Source: an uncultured Gammaproteobacteria bacterium
Lineage (GTDB): Bacteria; Pseudomonadota; Gammaproteobacteria; GCA-001735895
Direction of reading: 5' to 3'
Assembly (NCBI GenBank): GCA_937980285.1
Contig: CALJQI010000204.1
Coordinates: forward strand, 1 to 7,469
DNA: 7,469 nt
The notes beneath the pieces were generated by a model. The model was not told the DNA's origin. It saw only the letters and a program-made list of their open reading frames with translations, and searched no databases. The position numbers were made by a program, and so were the translations under genes. Positions 1-6,359 of the stretch are shown here, one piece after another. How positions within the stretch are numbered: the first letter of the stretch is position 1; the number at the start of each line of letters is the position of its first letter.

Positions 1-213
1 GAACTCGATCGCGTCAAAAAAGTTGTCAAGCTCGGCGCCTTCGTCAACTGCGTCGCCGATTTCACCGAGCATCCGAACGTAGTCAACGGCGCATCCGACC
101 TGATGATCGAGGTTTTCGGGGATGCCGGCCGCTGCACCCGCTCCAATGTCGGCGTGCCCTCGTTGCCGCTGGGCTTCGCGGTCGAAATCGACGGCGTGTT
201 CGAGATCGCCTGA
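1..213 (+). CDS. RidA/YjgF-family protein, C-terminal part (5' end outside window)
   Basis: Frame 1 is open from the first base to TGA at 211-213 and gives the last 70 residues of a RidA (YjgF/YER057c/UK114) family protein. The signature is the run VKLGAFVN, then NGASDLM, then a conserved arginine in CTRSNVG (window residue 47), followed by SLPLGFAVEID. In characterised RidA proteins the equivalent arginine holds the carboxylate of enamine/imine substrates, which are hydrolysed to ketoacids and ammonia. The NGASDL form suggests the longer (about 150 residue) subgroup rather than short RidA. The arginine supports an active deaminase, although many operon-linked RidA homologues act on pathway-specific intermediates. 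It lies 19 nt before the EthD gene on the same strand, so it is probably the upstream member of the same transcript. The N-terminal half and the promoter are outside the window. Confidence 0.9.
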   Translation, partial: ELDRVKKVVKLGAFVNCVADFTEHPNVVNGASDLMIEVFGDAGRCTRSNVGVPSLPLGFAVEIDGVFEIA

Positions 214-217
214 ATCT

Positions 218-224
218 AAGGAGG
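218..224 (+). promoter_or_regulatory. Strong Shine-Dalgarno site for the EthD-domain gene
   Basis: AAGGAGG lies eight bases before the ATG at 233, immediately after the stop codon of the RidA gene. It is the best ribosome binding site in the window. It fixes the EthD start at 233 although the same frame is open back to an ATG at 122. Confidence 0.85.
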
Positions 225-232
225 AAACAGAC

Positions 233-589
233 ATGCTAGCCTTATGCGCCAACTACGAGGGGAATGTTCCCGAAGACCCGGAAGCATTCGACCGCTACGT
301 CGAGACCGTCCATCTTCCGCTGGTGGCAAAGTATCCGCGGCTGCGGGCATTGCGCTACATGAAAGGCGCGGCGCGCGACGGGGTTGCACCGAAGTATTAC
401 CTGTCGTTCGAGTTGTTCTTTGACAGCCTGGAGGATTTCCAGGTCGCCGCAAAGTCGGAACAAAGAAACCGTGCCGTCGAGGACGCGATGAAAATCGCGG
501 ATCGCTTCGAGGGAGAAATCCACCACGTGATGTACGAGGTCAACGACATTCCGCTCGGGGCCACTTCACTAGAGGAGGCTGCGCGGTAA
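233..589 (+). CDS. EthD-domain small protein (dimeric alpha-beta barrel)
   Basis: This encodes 118 residues. The N-terminal part has the EthD pattern: a beta strand (LALCANYEG), an acidic DPEAFDRY helix start (residues 15-22), then HLPLVAKYP (27-35) and a strand LRALRYMKG. The second half repeats the ferredoxin-like beta-alpha-beta plan, with YYLSFELFF and a helix rich in charged residues. EthD-like proteins form dimeric alpha-beta barrels. The founding member is needed for ethyl tert-butyl ether degradation by an unknown mechanism, and others act as small lyases, oxygenases or helpers in catabolic operons. I cannot assign a reaction here. ATG 233 is chosen for its Shine-Dalgarno site and because it matches the family's N-terminus. 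An upstream in-frame ATG at 122 would run through the RidA coding region. The gene sits 19 nt after RidA and 21 nt before the AOR gene, so all three probably form one operon. Confidence 0.85.
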   Translation: MLALCANYEGNVPEDPEAFDRYVETVHLPLVAKYPRLRALRYMKGAARDGVAPKYYLSFELFFDSLEDFQVAAKSEQRNRAVEDAMKIADRFEGEIHHVMYEVNDIPLGATSLEEAAR

Positions 590-610
590 ACGCCCGCGGC
601 AATCAGCGAC

Positions 611-2329
611 ATGCGCAAGTATCTTCACATCAATCTCGATGACCGATCGATCGACGCGCAAGAACTGCACGGCGAAGAGATCGTTCGCAGCGGCCGTTAC
701 CATATCGCAAAAATCCTGCTCGATTGCGGCGCGGCGAGCGTCGATCCGCTGTCGCCGGATAATCCGCTCATTTTTTCCGCCGGGCCCTTCGCCGGGACCA
801 ATTTCTCCAACGCCAATCGCACCAGCGTCGGCTGCAAAAGCCCGCTGACGGGCGGCATCAAGGAGTCCAACGCGGGCGGCAACTTCAGCCTGGCCCTGGG
901 GCAGCTGCAACTGTCCGGCCTGACGCTCTACGGCGCGTCGGCCGACTGGGTAGTCATCCATATCGCCAAGGACGGCGGGGTTAGCTTCGAGCCAGCGGCG
1001 CCTTACCTCGGCAAAGGCAATGTCGAGGCCGCCGCCATGCTGCGCGAGAAATACGGCAAAAAAGTCAGCCTGGCGCTGTGCGGCCCGGTTGGCGAGTACC
1101 GGGGACTATTGGCTGGAATCGCCTTCACCGATCCCGACGGGCGCCCGTCACGGCTGGCCGCCCGCGGCGGCGTCGGCGCCGTGATGGGTGGCAAGAAGGT
1201 CAAGGCCATCGTCGTCGAATTACACAAAATGCCGCAACTGCACGACCGCAAGAAGGTCATGCAGGCGGTGCGCGAGTACGGCGCCAGGCTGCGCGAACAG
1301 GAGGGCGTGCGTAACCTGAACACCCTCGGTACCGCCTACGTGGCGGACTATACCAACCACGTCGGCGGCCTGCCGGTACGTAATTTCACCGCCGGCCGGC
1401 TGACCGATACGAGTATCGAGCCGTTGAAAATGGGTGGAGACTACCTGCGGCAGCAAAATATCGAGCGCGGCGGCGAAACCGCGCACGCCTGCATGCCGGG
1501 CTGCATCATCGAATGCAGCAACGTTTACGCCGCCGCCGACGGCAAGGAACTGGTGTCGCCGCTGGAATACGAAACCATCGGCCTGCTGGGCAGCAACTGC
1601 GGCCTTACCGAACCGGACGACCTGGCCAGGTTGAACGCCATTGCCAACGACCTCGGGATCGACAGCATCGAAACCGGCGCGACGCTGGCGGTGTTGATGG
1701 AAGCCGGCCTTGCTGAATTCGGCGATGTTGGCTTCATGACCGACGCGCTGGAAGCCATCGGCAAAGGCACGGCTGAAGGCAAGCTATGGGCGCAGGGCAC
1801 GGCCCGCGTGGGCGAGCATTACGCGGTCGAGCGGGTGCCGGTCATAAAAAAGCAGGCTATCAGCGCCTACGACCCGCGCGTGATCGAGGTGACGGGTATT
1901 ACGATGATGCTCACGGCGCAGGGGGCGGACCACACCGCCGGCAACGTGCCGATGATGAATTGCAAAGGGAAACAGGCGGACGAACTCGTCGCCGCCAGCC
2001 TGCAGTCGCAGGTGAGCACGGCCAGCGCCGATTCGCTGGGCCTGTGCATATTCGGCCGCTCGGTGACAGATAGCAATACCGAGCTGGTTATCCAGGCTAT
2101 CAACGACGCCCACGGCACCGAGATCGAGCCATCTTTCTTTTGGGAATTGGGACGTGAAACGCTAGAATTGGAACACGAATTCAACAAGGCAGCCGGCTTT
2201 CAGGCCGAGGACGATGCGCTTCCCCGATTTTTCCATGACGAGCCACTCGCACCGTCCGGCAAGGCGGTTCGCTTCCGTGACCACGAGATTCGCCAATGCG
2301 TAATCGACTGGTGGCGGCAAAGCGCGTAA
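611..2329 (+). CDS. Aldehyde:ferredoxin oxidoreductase family protein (W/Mo bis-pterin, 4Fe-4S)
   Basis: At 572 residues this is full length for the family. The N-terminal domain starts KYLHINLDDRS and carries the pterin-binding segments: NRTSVGCKSPLTGG (69-82) and RGGVGAVMGGKKVKAI (185-200). Cysteines 294, 298 and 302 (ACMPGCIIEC) plus Cys479 in DSLGLC (474-479) are the expected ligands of the single 4Fe-4S cluster. The first pterin-contact motif reads NDLGID (346-351). Characterised relatives oxidise aldehydes to acids, or run in reverse, with tungsten on two pyranopterins and pass electrons to ferredoxin or partner subunits. No ferredoxin, FAD subunit or cofactor gene is visible here, so the electron partner is unknown. 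ATG 611 is the first in-frame start after the EthD stop at 587-589. Its ribosome site is poor, so translation may be coupled to EthD, whose last codons contain a purine-rich GAGGAGG-like run about 30 nt upstream. The oxidoreductase family is clear, the substrate is not. Confidence 0.93.
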   Translation: MRKYLHINLDDRSIDAQELHGEEIVRSGRYHIAKILLDCGAASVDPLSPDNPLIFSAGPFAGTNFSNANRTSVGCKSPLTGGIKESNAGGNFSLALGQLQLSGLTLYGASADWVVIHIAKDGGVSFEPAAPYLGKGNVEAAAMLREKYGKKVSLALCGPVGEYRGLLAGIAFTDPDGRPSRLAARGGVGAVMGGKKVKAIVVELHKMPQLHDRKKVMQAVREYGARLREQEGVRNLNTLGTAYVADYTNHVGGLPVRNFTAGRLTDTSIEPLKMGGDYLRQQNIERGGETAHACMPGCIIECSNVYAAADGKELVSPLEYETIGLLGSNCGLTEPDDLARLNAIANDLGIDSIETGATLAVLMEAGLAEFGDVGFMTDALEAIGKGTAEGKLWAQGTARVGEHYAVERVPVIKKQAISAYDPRVIEVTGITMMLTAQGADHTAGNVPMMNCKGKQADELVAASLQSQVSTASADSLGLCIFGRSVTDSNTELVIQAINDAHGTEIEPSFFWELGRETLELEHEFNKAAGFQAEDDALPRFFHDEPLAPSGKAVRFRDHEIRQCVIDWWRQSA

Positions 2330-2387
2330 TCAATCCTCTCCAGCCAGTCGATATAAAGGCGCTGCATGGCCAGGGCGGGAGAGCGGC

Positions 2388-3296
2388 TTGAGTTTGAGCC
2401 TGCGACATGTTCGCGCCTTCGTCGAGGTGGCCCACCAGGGCAGTTTCCGCCGCGCGGCGGAAAAACTGTTCGTGTCGCAACCCGCGCTGACGATCACCAT
2501 TAACCAGCTCGAGGAACTGGTGGGAGTCAGCCTGTTAAATCGCACCACGCGGCGGGTCAACCTGACCGTCGATGGCGAGGATTTCCTGCCCATCGCCGAG
2601 CGCCTGGTTACCGATTTCGAGCGTGCCATCTCTGACCTGAAGGCCTCGGCCGAGCGCCGTGGCGGCAAGGTGAGCATCGCGGTCCTGCCGTCGCTTACCA
2701 TCAACCTGCTGCCCGGGTTACTCGCCCGATTCAAAGAGGCCAACCCGCAGGTGCGGCTGGTACTGCGGGATGACAACGCGCGGGGAGTACAGCGCCAGGT
2801 GCTTAACAACGAGTCCGATTTCGGCATCAGTAATCGCTGGCAGGAAGACTCCGAGCTGGAGTTTCATCCCCTGACCGTCGATCCCGTCGGACTGGTTTGC
2901 CCGCCGGATCACCCACTCGGCAAGAGCACGCGGCCGATCGCCTGGCGCAAACTGGAAAACCACCCCTTCGTCGGCATGTCCCAGGACACGGGCGTCAACA
3001 AACTGATCAACGCGATCGAAGAGTGCCCCGAGTCCGTGCGCTCGCCGGAATACGAAGTACTGACCATGGCCGCGCTCGGCGGAATTCTGGAAGCGAGGCT
3101 GGCGATCACGGTCCTGCCCTTGCTCGCGATGCCGAGCCATATGCATCCGGCGCTGGTCTTTCGCAGGCTGACCAATCCGAAGGTCGAACGAGAGCTTTGC
3201 CTGATCACGCGGCGCGACTACCCGTTATCCGCATCCGCGCAGATGGTTCGCGACATGCTGCTCAGCGAGGCCCCACGCGCCGTTGATCGCCTGTAA
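2388..3296 (+). CDS. LysR-type transcriptional regulator (TTG start)
   Basis: The 302-residue product is the typical LysR length. Residues 3-62 form the winged helix-turn-helix: LRHVRAFVEVA, GSFRRAAEKLFVSQPALT as the two HTH helices, then LEELVGVSLLNR and the wing RVNLTVDGE. A linker helix (about 65-90) leads to the two-lobed effector domain from about residue 93 (GKVSIAVLPSL, LVCPPDHPLG, GILEARLAITVLP). It should act as a cytoplasmic tetramer switching a nearby promoter in response to a small metabolite. No ATG lies in frame upstream. TTG 2388 gives the usual LysR beginning and has GGGAGAG four bases before it, while TTG 2394 is an alternative. The gap to the AOR stop is 58 nt and contains TATAAA (2352-2357), which could be the -10 of its own promoter, although I see no good -35. 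Position and strand suggest that it controls the RidA-EthD-AOR genes, possibly as their last cistron. That link is inference. Confidence 0.92.
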   Translation: MSLSLRHVRAFVEVAHQGSFRRAAEKLFVSQPALTITINQLEELVGVSLLNRTTRRVNLTVDGEDFLPIAERLVTDFERAISDLKASAERRGGKVSIAVLPSLTINLLPGLLARFKEANPQVRLVLRDDNARGVQRQVLNNESDFGISNRWQEDSELEFHPLTVDPVGLVCPPDHPLGKSTRPIAWRKLENHPFVGMSQDTGVNKLINAIEECPESVRSPEYEVLTMAALGGILEARLAITVLPLLAMPSHMHPALVFRRLTNPKVERELCLITRRDYPLSASAQMVRDMLLSEAPRAVDRL

Positions 3297-3303
3297 ATCC
3301 GGA

Positions 3304-3429
3304 ATGCGCGAGACCGGCGAGATCATCGACGCCTCGTCGTGGGTTGTTGCGGGCAATACACCGGGCTACAGCATTGCGATCGAGGGATTGATGTGTGGGC
3401 GTGAGCGTGAGCCGCTTTGCATAGAGTAG
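3304..3429 (+). CDS. Possible 41-residue ORF after the LysR gene; probably not a gene
   Basis: An ATG 7 nt after the LysR stop opens 41 codons ending in TAG at 3427. The predicted peptide contains TGEIIDASSWVVAGNTPGY, which reads like globular protein, and its codons are GC-rich like the upstream operon. However, it has no Shine-Dalgarno site, the length is within chance for GC-rich DNA, and I recognise no family. It could be the eroded end of a lost neighbour. Confidence 0.15.
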   Translation: MRETGEIIDASSWVVAGNTPGYSIAIEGLMCGREREPLCIE

Positions 3430-3497
3430 AACTTGAAACCAAACCCCGTCATATGAATCCCGGCCAGGTATTGTATTTACTTGAGCAGGAATTTTCT

Positions 3498-3605
3498 TCA
3501 TTGCCCAGGCTTCTCATTTGATTCAAGTCGATTAATCGAGTCATAATACCAGGCATTGGATTTTAGTTCTTCAGGGGTGTGTCCAAACCAGGGATAGTAA
3601 TGCAT
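3498..3605 (-). CDS. Possible 35-residue small protein, opposite strand; unrecognised
   Basis: On the - strand an ATG (complement of 3603-3605) opens 35 codons ending in TGA (complement of 3498-3500). The peptide starts MHYYPWFGHTPEELK and continues NAWYYDSINRLES. Its aromatic and acidic composition, with a helix-like second half, looks more protein-like than usual for AT-rich intergenic DNA. The evidence against it is that there is only a weak purine run (AGAAG) upstream, no partner gene on that strand, and overlap with a candidate + strand promoter. I do not recognise the family. It could be a small real gene, a relic, or chance. Confidence 0.2.
   Translation of the reverse strand: MHYYPWFGHTPEELKSNAWYYDSINRLESNEKPGQ
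3518..3547 (+). promoter_or_regulatory. Candidate sigma70 promoter of the antiporter gene
   Basis: TTGATT (3518-3523) and CATAAT (3542-3547) match the -35 and -10 consensus at 4/6 and 5/6, with an 18-bp spacer, in AT-rich DNA 90 nt before the antiporter ATG. A long leader of about 80 nt would result. The match is by eye only. Confidence 0.35.
3528..3539. repeat. 12-bp perfect palindrome TCGATTAATCGA inside the promoter spacer; possible operator
   Basis: TCGATTAATCGA equals its own reverse complement and lies wholly between the candidate -35 and -10 boxes. This is where a repressor would block, or a MerR-type activator would untwist, the promoter. No protein is implied by the sequence. By rough estimate a 12-bp palindrome is expected by chance less than once in ten such intergenic regions. 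Confidence 0.4.
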
Positions 3606-3636
3606 CTGAGGAAACTTCTGATCTGAGCAAATAATT

Positions 3637-6177
3637 ATGCCAGCCTCAGAGATTATCTATGTATTGGTAGTACTACTCGGCATCGCAATGCTGGTCACGG
3701 GTATCTGCCGAAACTTGCCGGTACCATTTACGGTAATCCTGGTCCTGATCGGCATGCTCCTGGGCAACCTGTCGCACACATTTCATTTCATGGAATCTCT
3801 GCAGGGATTTAGCCTGAGTCCTGAAATCATGTTATTCATTTTTCTACCCGCACTCATATTTGAATCCGGGTTTGCGCTGGATGCGCGGCAGATGCTCAAG
3901 GATCTGCCGCCAATTCTAATTCTCGCGATTCCGGCGATGCTTATGTCTACCTTCCTCGTCGGCCTGGGAATCTGGTGGGCTCTGGATATCAAACTCATAG
4001 TTGCACTGGTTTTCGGTGCGCTCATATCCGCAACTGACCCGGTCGCAGTGGTTGCCCTGTTCAAGGAGTTGGGTGCACCGAACAGGTTGAACGTGCTGGT
4101 CGAGGGCGAATCCCTGCTTAACGACGCAACCGCAATAGTGGCTTTCTCGATACTGCTTGGTATCGCCGTGGAAGGCGGGGCTATCGGCTGGTCTGATGCC
4201 GATAATATATTTCTGGAATTTGTTAGAGTATTTATCGGCGGTGCCCTGTTCGGCGCTTTCCTGGGCTTTGTCGCCTGTGAATTGCTATACCGCATGCAAA
4301 GCGGAATCGCGGTGATCTTAACGTCTTCCATCATCATCGCTTACGCCAGCTTTATCATTGCGGAACACAGCTTCCATGTCTCCGGCGTCATGGCAGTGGT
4401 TGGCTCCGCGGTCGCTTTACGCCGCTTTGGTGTCACCCGGTTTCGCGAGGATACAACCCATTCGATCCACGAGGTGTGGGAAGTAATCGCCCTGTCCTGC
4501 AATTCGCTGCTGTTTTTGCTGGTGGGATTATCGGTTAGCACCGGTGCCCTGTTTAACCAGCTCGGGCCCATACTCATCGCAATCGCGCTGGTTTTGAGCG
4601 CTCGCGCGTTGTCGATTTATAGCCTGGTGCCGCTGGCAGCAAGGTGGTTTCGGCTACCGCACATTAGTCTCGGTGAGCGTCATATCATGTGGTGGGGAGG
4701 CCTCAAGGGAGGGCTGGCTATTGCCGTAGTGCTTTCAATCCCGAGCGATTTGCCAGAGCGCCAGTTTCTCTTCGAGATCACGCTCGGCGTGGTCCTGTTT
4801 ACCCTGCTGATTAGCGCACCCACCATTCGTCCACTGATGCATTTTCTGGGTTTGAGCAAAATCTCCAGGGGGGAAAGCCTGGAATACCGAAACTCGCTAC
4901 ACAGCGCAGAGGAAACTTCGATGAAGTATTTATCGGGCCTTGCAGCAAGTAAAGTGGTGCCCAGGGGAGTAGTAGAGCCATTGTCGGACAAGATTCGTCA
5001 AACCTTTTCCAGTGATATCGATGGCGATGAAAAGGAAGCGCACGTTGACGACGAGTATTTCGCTGATTTCCGGGCCTATCGTGTGGAGAGGGAATCTTTG
5101 CAAGCGCTCTACAAGAATGGCGTGATTAGCCAGTATATTTATCTGGACATGAACAACCAGCTGCACGCGGTGCAGGAATCCCTCCGTCTCGGTGAGGGCA
5201 GGATTGGAACCGAATCAGAGACCGAGGAGCAGAGCCTTTTCCAGCGGCTGGAGAACTCGTTGCTGGGCAAAATCCGCGAAAAACACTGGCTGGCCGGATT
5301 GTTATCGAAGTACCAGGAGCTAAGAATGGTCCAACGAGTGCAGCGCAACCTGGCGCACATCCTGTCATGCGATGACGTGATAGACATGCTGGAGCAACAG
5401 GACGACCTGCTCGAGGAAACCAGGGATAAGGTGATATCCGTCTATAGCGAACGAAAAAAATACTACCGTCGGCAGCTGAAGCAAATGAAAATTTATTACC
5501 CGGAATTCTACCCTGAGTACATCGAGCGGCTCTCGACCCGGTCGATGATCCATAGTGGCTGGAACCGGGTCAAGTCAGAGTTTCTCCACGGCGATCTCGG
5601 TGCCAAGGGTTTCAACCTGATACAGGACAAGGTGAAAGCGGCCCTCGCAGAGGTCGACGAATCACCGCTCATATTTGCAGATTCAGTCGGTACGATAACT
5701 GAACTTCTGGAAGACACCGACCTGTTTTGTAATATGAAAGAAAGGGATTATGAGTTCCTGGAGAACTATGCTGCCATCGTGACCTTTTTAGCCGGCGACA
5801 CGATTATCGACCGCTTTGAAATAGGTAAGGACTTCTACATTCTGGTCGACGGAACTGCAACTCGGTGGATCAAAGATGCAATGAACCGGGAACACTTCAT
5901 GGAGGAATTCTGCAAGGGTGATTTTATGGGCGAATCTGCCTTGCTCGAAAGACAAAAACACCATAGCCATCAAAGAAGCGCGACCGTCAGGGCGGAGACG
6001 CCCTGCACCTTAATCAGGATCTCACCCGAGCCAATGTCGACGATTCTCTGGAGAAATCCCAGGATCCTGAAAACAATACGTGAGGTCAACGAGCAGAGGT
6101 TAAGCGTTCAGCCCAGGAGCACGGACAAGTTACGAATATACAAACCCCAAAAAACGCAGAAGCGGAAGAAAAACTGA
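3637..6177 (+). CDS. CPA1-family Na+(K+)/H+ antiporter with C-terminal cyclic-nucleotide-binding domain
   Basis: The product has 846 residues. Residues 1-402 are the inner-membrane exchanger with about 12-13 hydrophobic segments. They include LPALIFESGFALD (70-82), TDP (133-135), EGESLLNDATAI (156-167) with the CPA1 Asn162-Asp163 ion site, and WGGLKGGLAIA (353-363). Residues about 405-690 are a soluble, charged, mostly helical linker. Residues about 690-812 form a cyclic-nucleotide-binding fold: strands around FLAGDTIIDRFEIGKDFYILVDG, then the phosphate-binding cassette with GDFMGESALL (761-770) and RSATV (780-784). The Gly, Glu and Arg that contact cyclic phosphate are kept. The tail is lysine-rich. 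Membrane exchanger plus linker plus this domain is the general plan of plant SOS1 and sperm NHE; simple NhaP proteins stop after the membrane part. Inferred role: pH or salt homeostasis switched by cAMP or a related nucleotide. ATG 3637 is the first start after an in-frame TGA at 3624; the ribosome site is weak. The gene is monocistronic and less GC-rich than its neighbours. Confidence 0.93.
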   Translation: MPASEIIYVLVVLLGIAMLVTGICRNLPVPFTVILVLIGMLLGNLSHTFHFMESLQGFSLSPEIMLFIFLPALIFESGFALDARQMLKDLPPILILAIPAMLMSTFLVGLGIWWALDIKLIVALVFGALISATDPVAVVALFKELGAPNRLNVLVEGESLLNDATAIVAFSILLGIAVEGGAIGWSDADNIFLEFVRVFIGGALFGAFLGFVACELLYRMQSGIAVILTSSIIIAYASFIIAEHSFHVSGVMAVVGSAVALRRFGVTRFREDTTHSIHEVWEVIALSCNSLLFLLVGLSVSTGALFNQLGPILIAIALVLSARALSIYSLVPLAARWFRLPHISLGERHIMWWGGLKGGLAIAVVLSIPSDLPERQFLFEITLGVVLFTLLISAPTIRPLMHFLGLSKISRGESLEYRNSLHSAEETSMKYLSGLAASKVVPRGVVEPLSDKIRQTFSSDIDGDEKEAHVDDEYFADFRAYRVERESLQALYKNGVISQYIYLDMNNQLHAVQESLRLGEGRIGTESETEEQSLFQRLENSLLGKIREKHWLAGLLSKYQELRMVQRVQRNLAHILSCDDVIDMLEQQDDLLEETRDKVISVYSERKKYYRRQLKQMKIYYPEFYPEYIERLSTRSMIHSGWNRVKSEFLHGDLGAKGFNLIQDKVKAALAEVDESPLIFADSVGTITELLEDTDLFCNMKERDYEFLENYAAIVTFLAGDTIIDRFEIGKDFYILVDGTATRWIKDAMNREHFMEEFCKGDFMGESALLERQKHHSHQRSATVRAETPCTLIRISPEPMSTILWRNPRILKTIREVNEQRLSVQPRSTDKLRIYKPQKTQKRKKN

Positions 6178-6245
6178 GGTATCGACCAACATTCAGCCAA
6201 AGGGAATCAGAGGGAATTGAAACATGGCTGGAATCACACGGCGCC

Positions 6246-6308
6246 GCCTCTTTGATTAGATATCGATCGCCGGAATGCTGAACTAACTTTCGTTTCCGGC
6301 GCAGAGGC
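6246..6308. repeat. Two-part inverted repeat after the antiporter gene
   Basis: The inner arms CGCCGGAA (6268-6275) and TTCCGGCG (6294-6301) are perfect 8-bp complements with an 18-nt loop. The outer arms GCCTCT (6246-6251) and AGAGGC (6303-6308) add 6 bp with an asymmetric internal loop. There is no T-run downstream, so this is not a standard Rho-independent terminator. It may protect the 3' end of the antiporter mRNA or be part of the next leader. Confidence 0.45.
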
Positions 6309-6359
6309 TGACGATTTGCGGCGAAACAGTTAATTTTGGCCATAGTGCGTCATGCGAAC

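Larger units (their letters stand above)
3297..3636. other. 340-nt intergenic region between the LysR gene and the antiporter gene
   Basis: The left part (to about 3425) keeps the high GC of the upstream cluster, while the right part is visibly AT-rich. It contains a weak 41-codon frame (3304-3429, + strand), a 35-codon frame on the - strand (3498-3605), a candidate promoter with a palindrome (3518-3547), and a tandem GCGTGA pair near 3399-3410. A small hairpin CGACG/CGTCG (3327-3339) has no following T-run, so I do not call a terminator after the LysR gene. Confidence 0.7.

Noticed and set aside
122..232. Upstream in-frame extension of the EthD gene from ATG 122
   Set aside because: It overlaps the RidA coding sequence in another frame, reads as low-quality Ala/Pro/Ser/Cys/Arg sequence, and the strong AAGGAGG at 218-224 belongs to ATG 233.
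2330..2827. 165-codon frame on the - strand across the start of the LysR gene
   Set aside because: Antisense shadow: Ser/Arg-rich composition, no domain, and the + strand frame is a textbook LysR protein.
3327..3339. CGACG/CGTCG hairpin as a terminator of the LysR transcript
   Set aside because: The stem is only 5 bp and no T-run follows.
3262..3501. 79-codon - strand frame starting MKKIPAQVN
   Set aside because: Two thirds of it is antisense to the LysR C-terminus or GC-rich filler and it has no recognisable motif; only the ATGA overlap with the 35-residue frame was notable.
6268..6301. CGCCGGAA/TTCCGGCG hairpin as intrinsic terminator of the antiporter gene
   Set aside because: The loop is 18 nt and the downstream bases are not T-rich; kept only as an inverted repeat.
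6086..6343. 85-codon - strand frame overlapping the antiporter 3' end
   Set aside because: No motif, no ribosome site, and partly antisense to a real gene.
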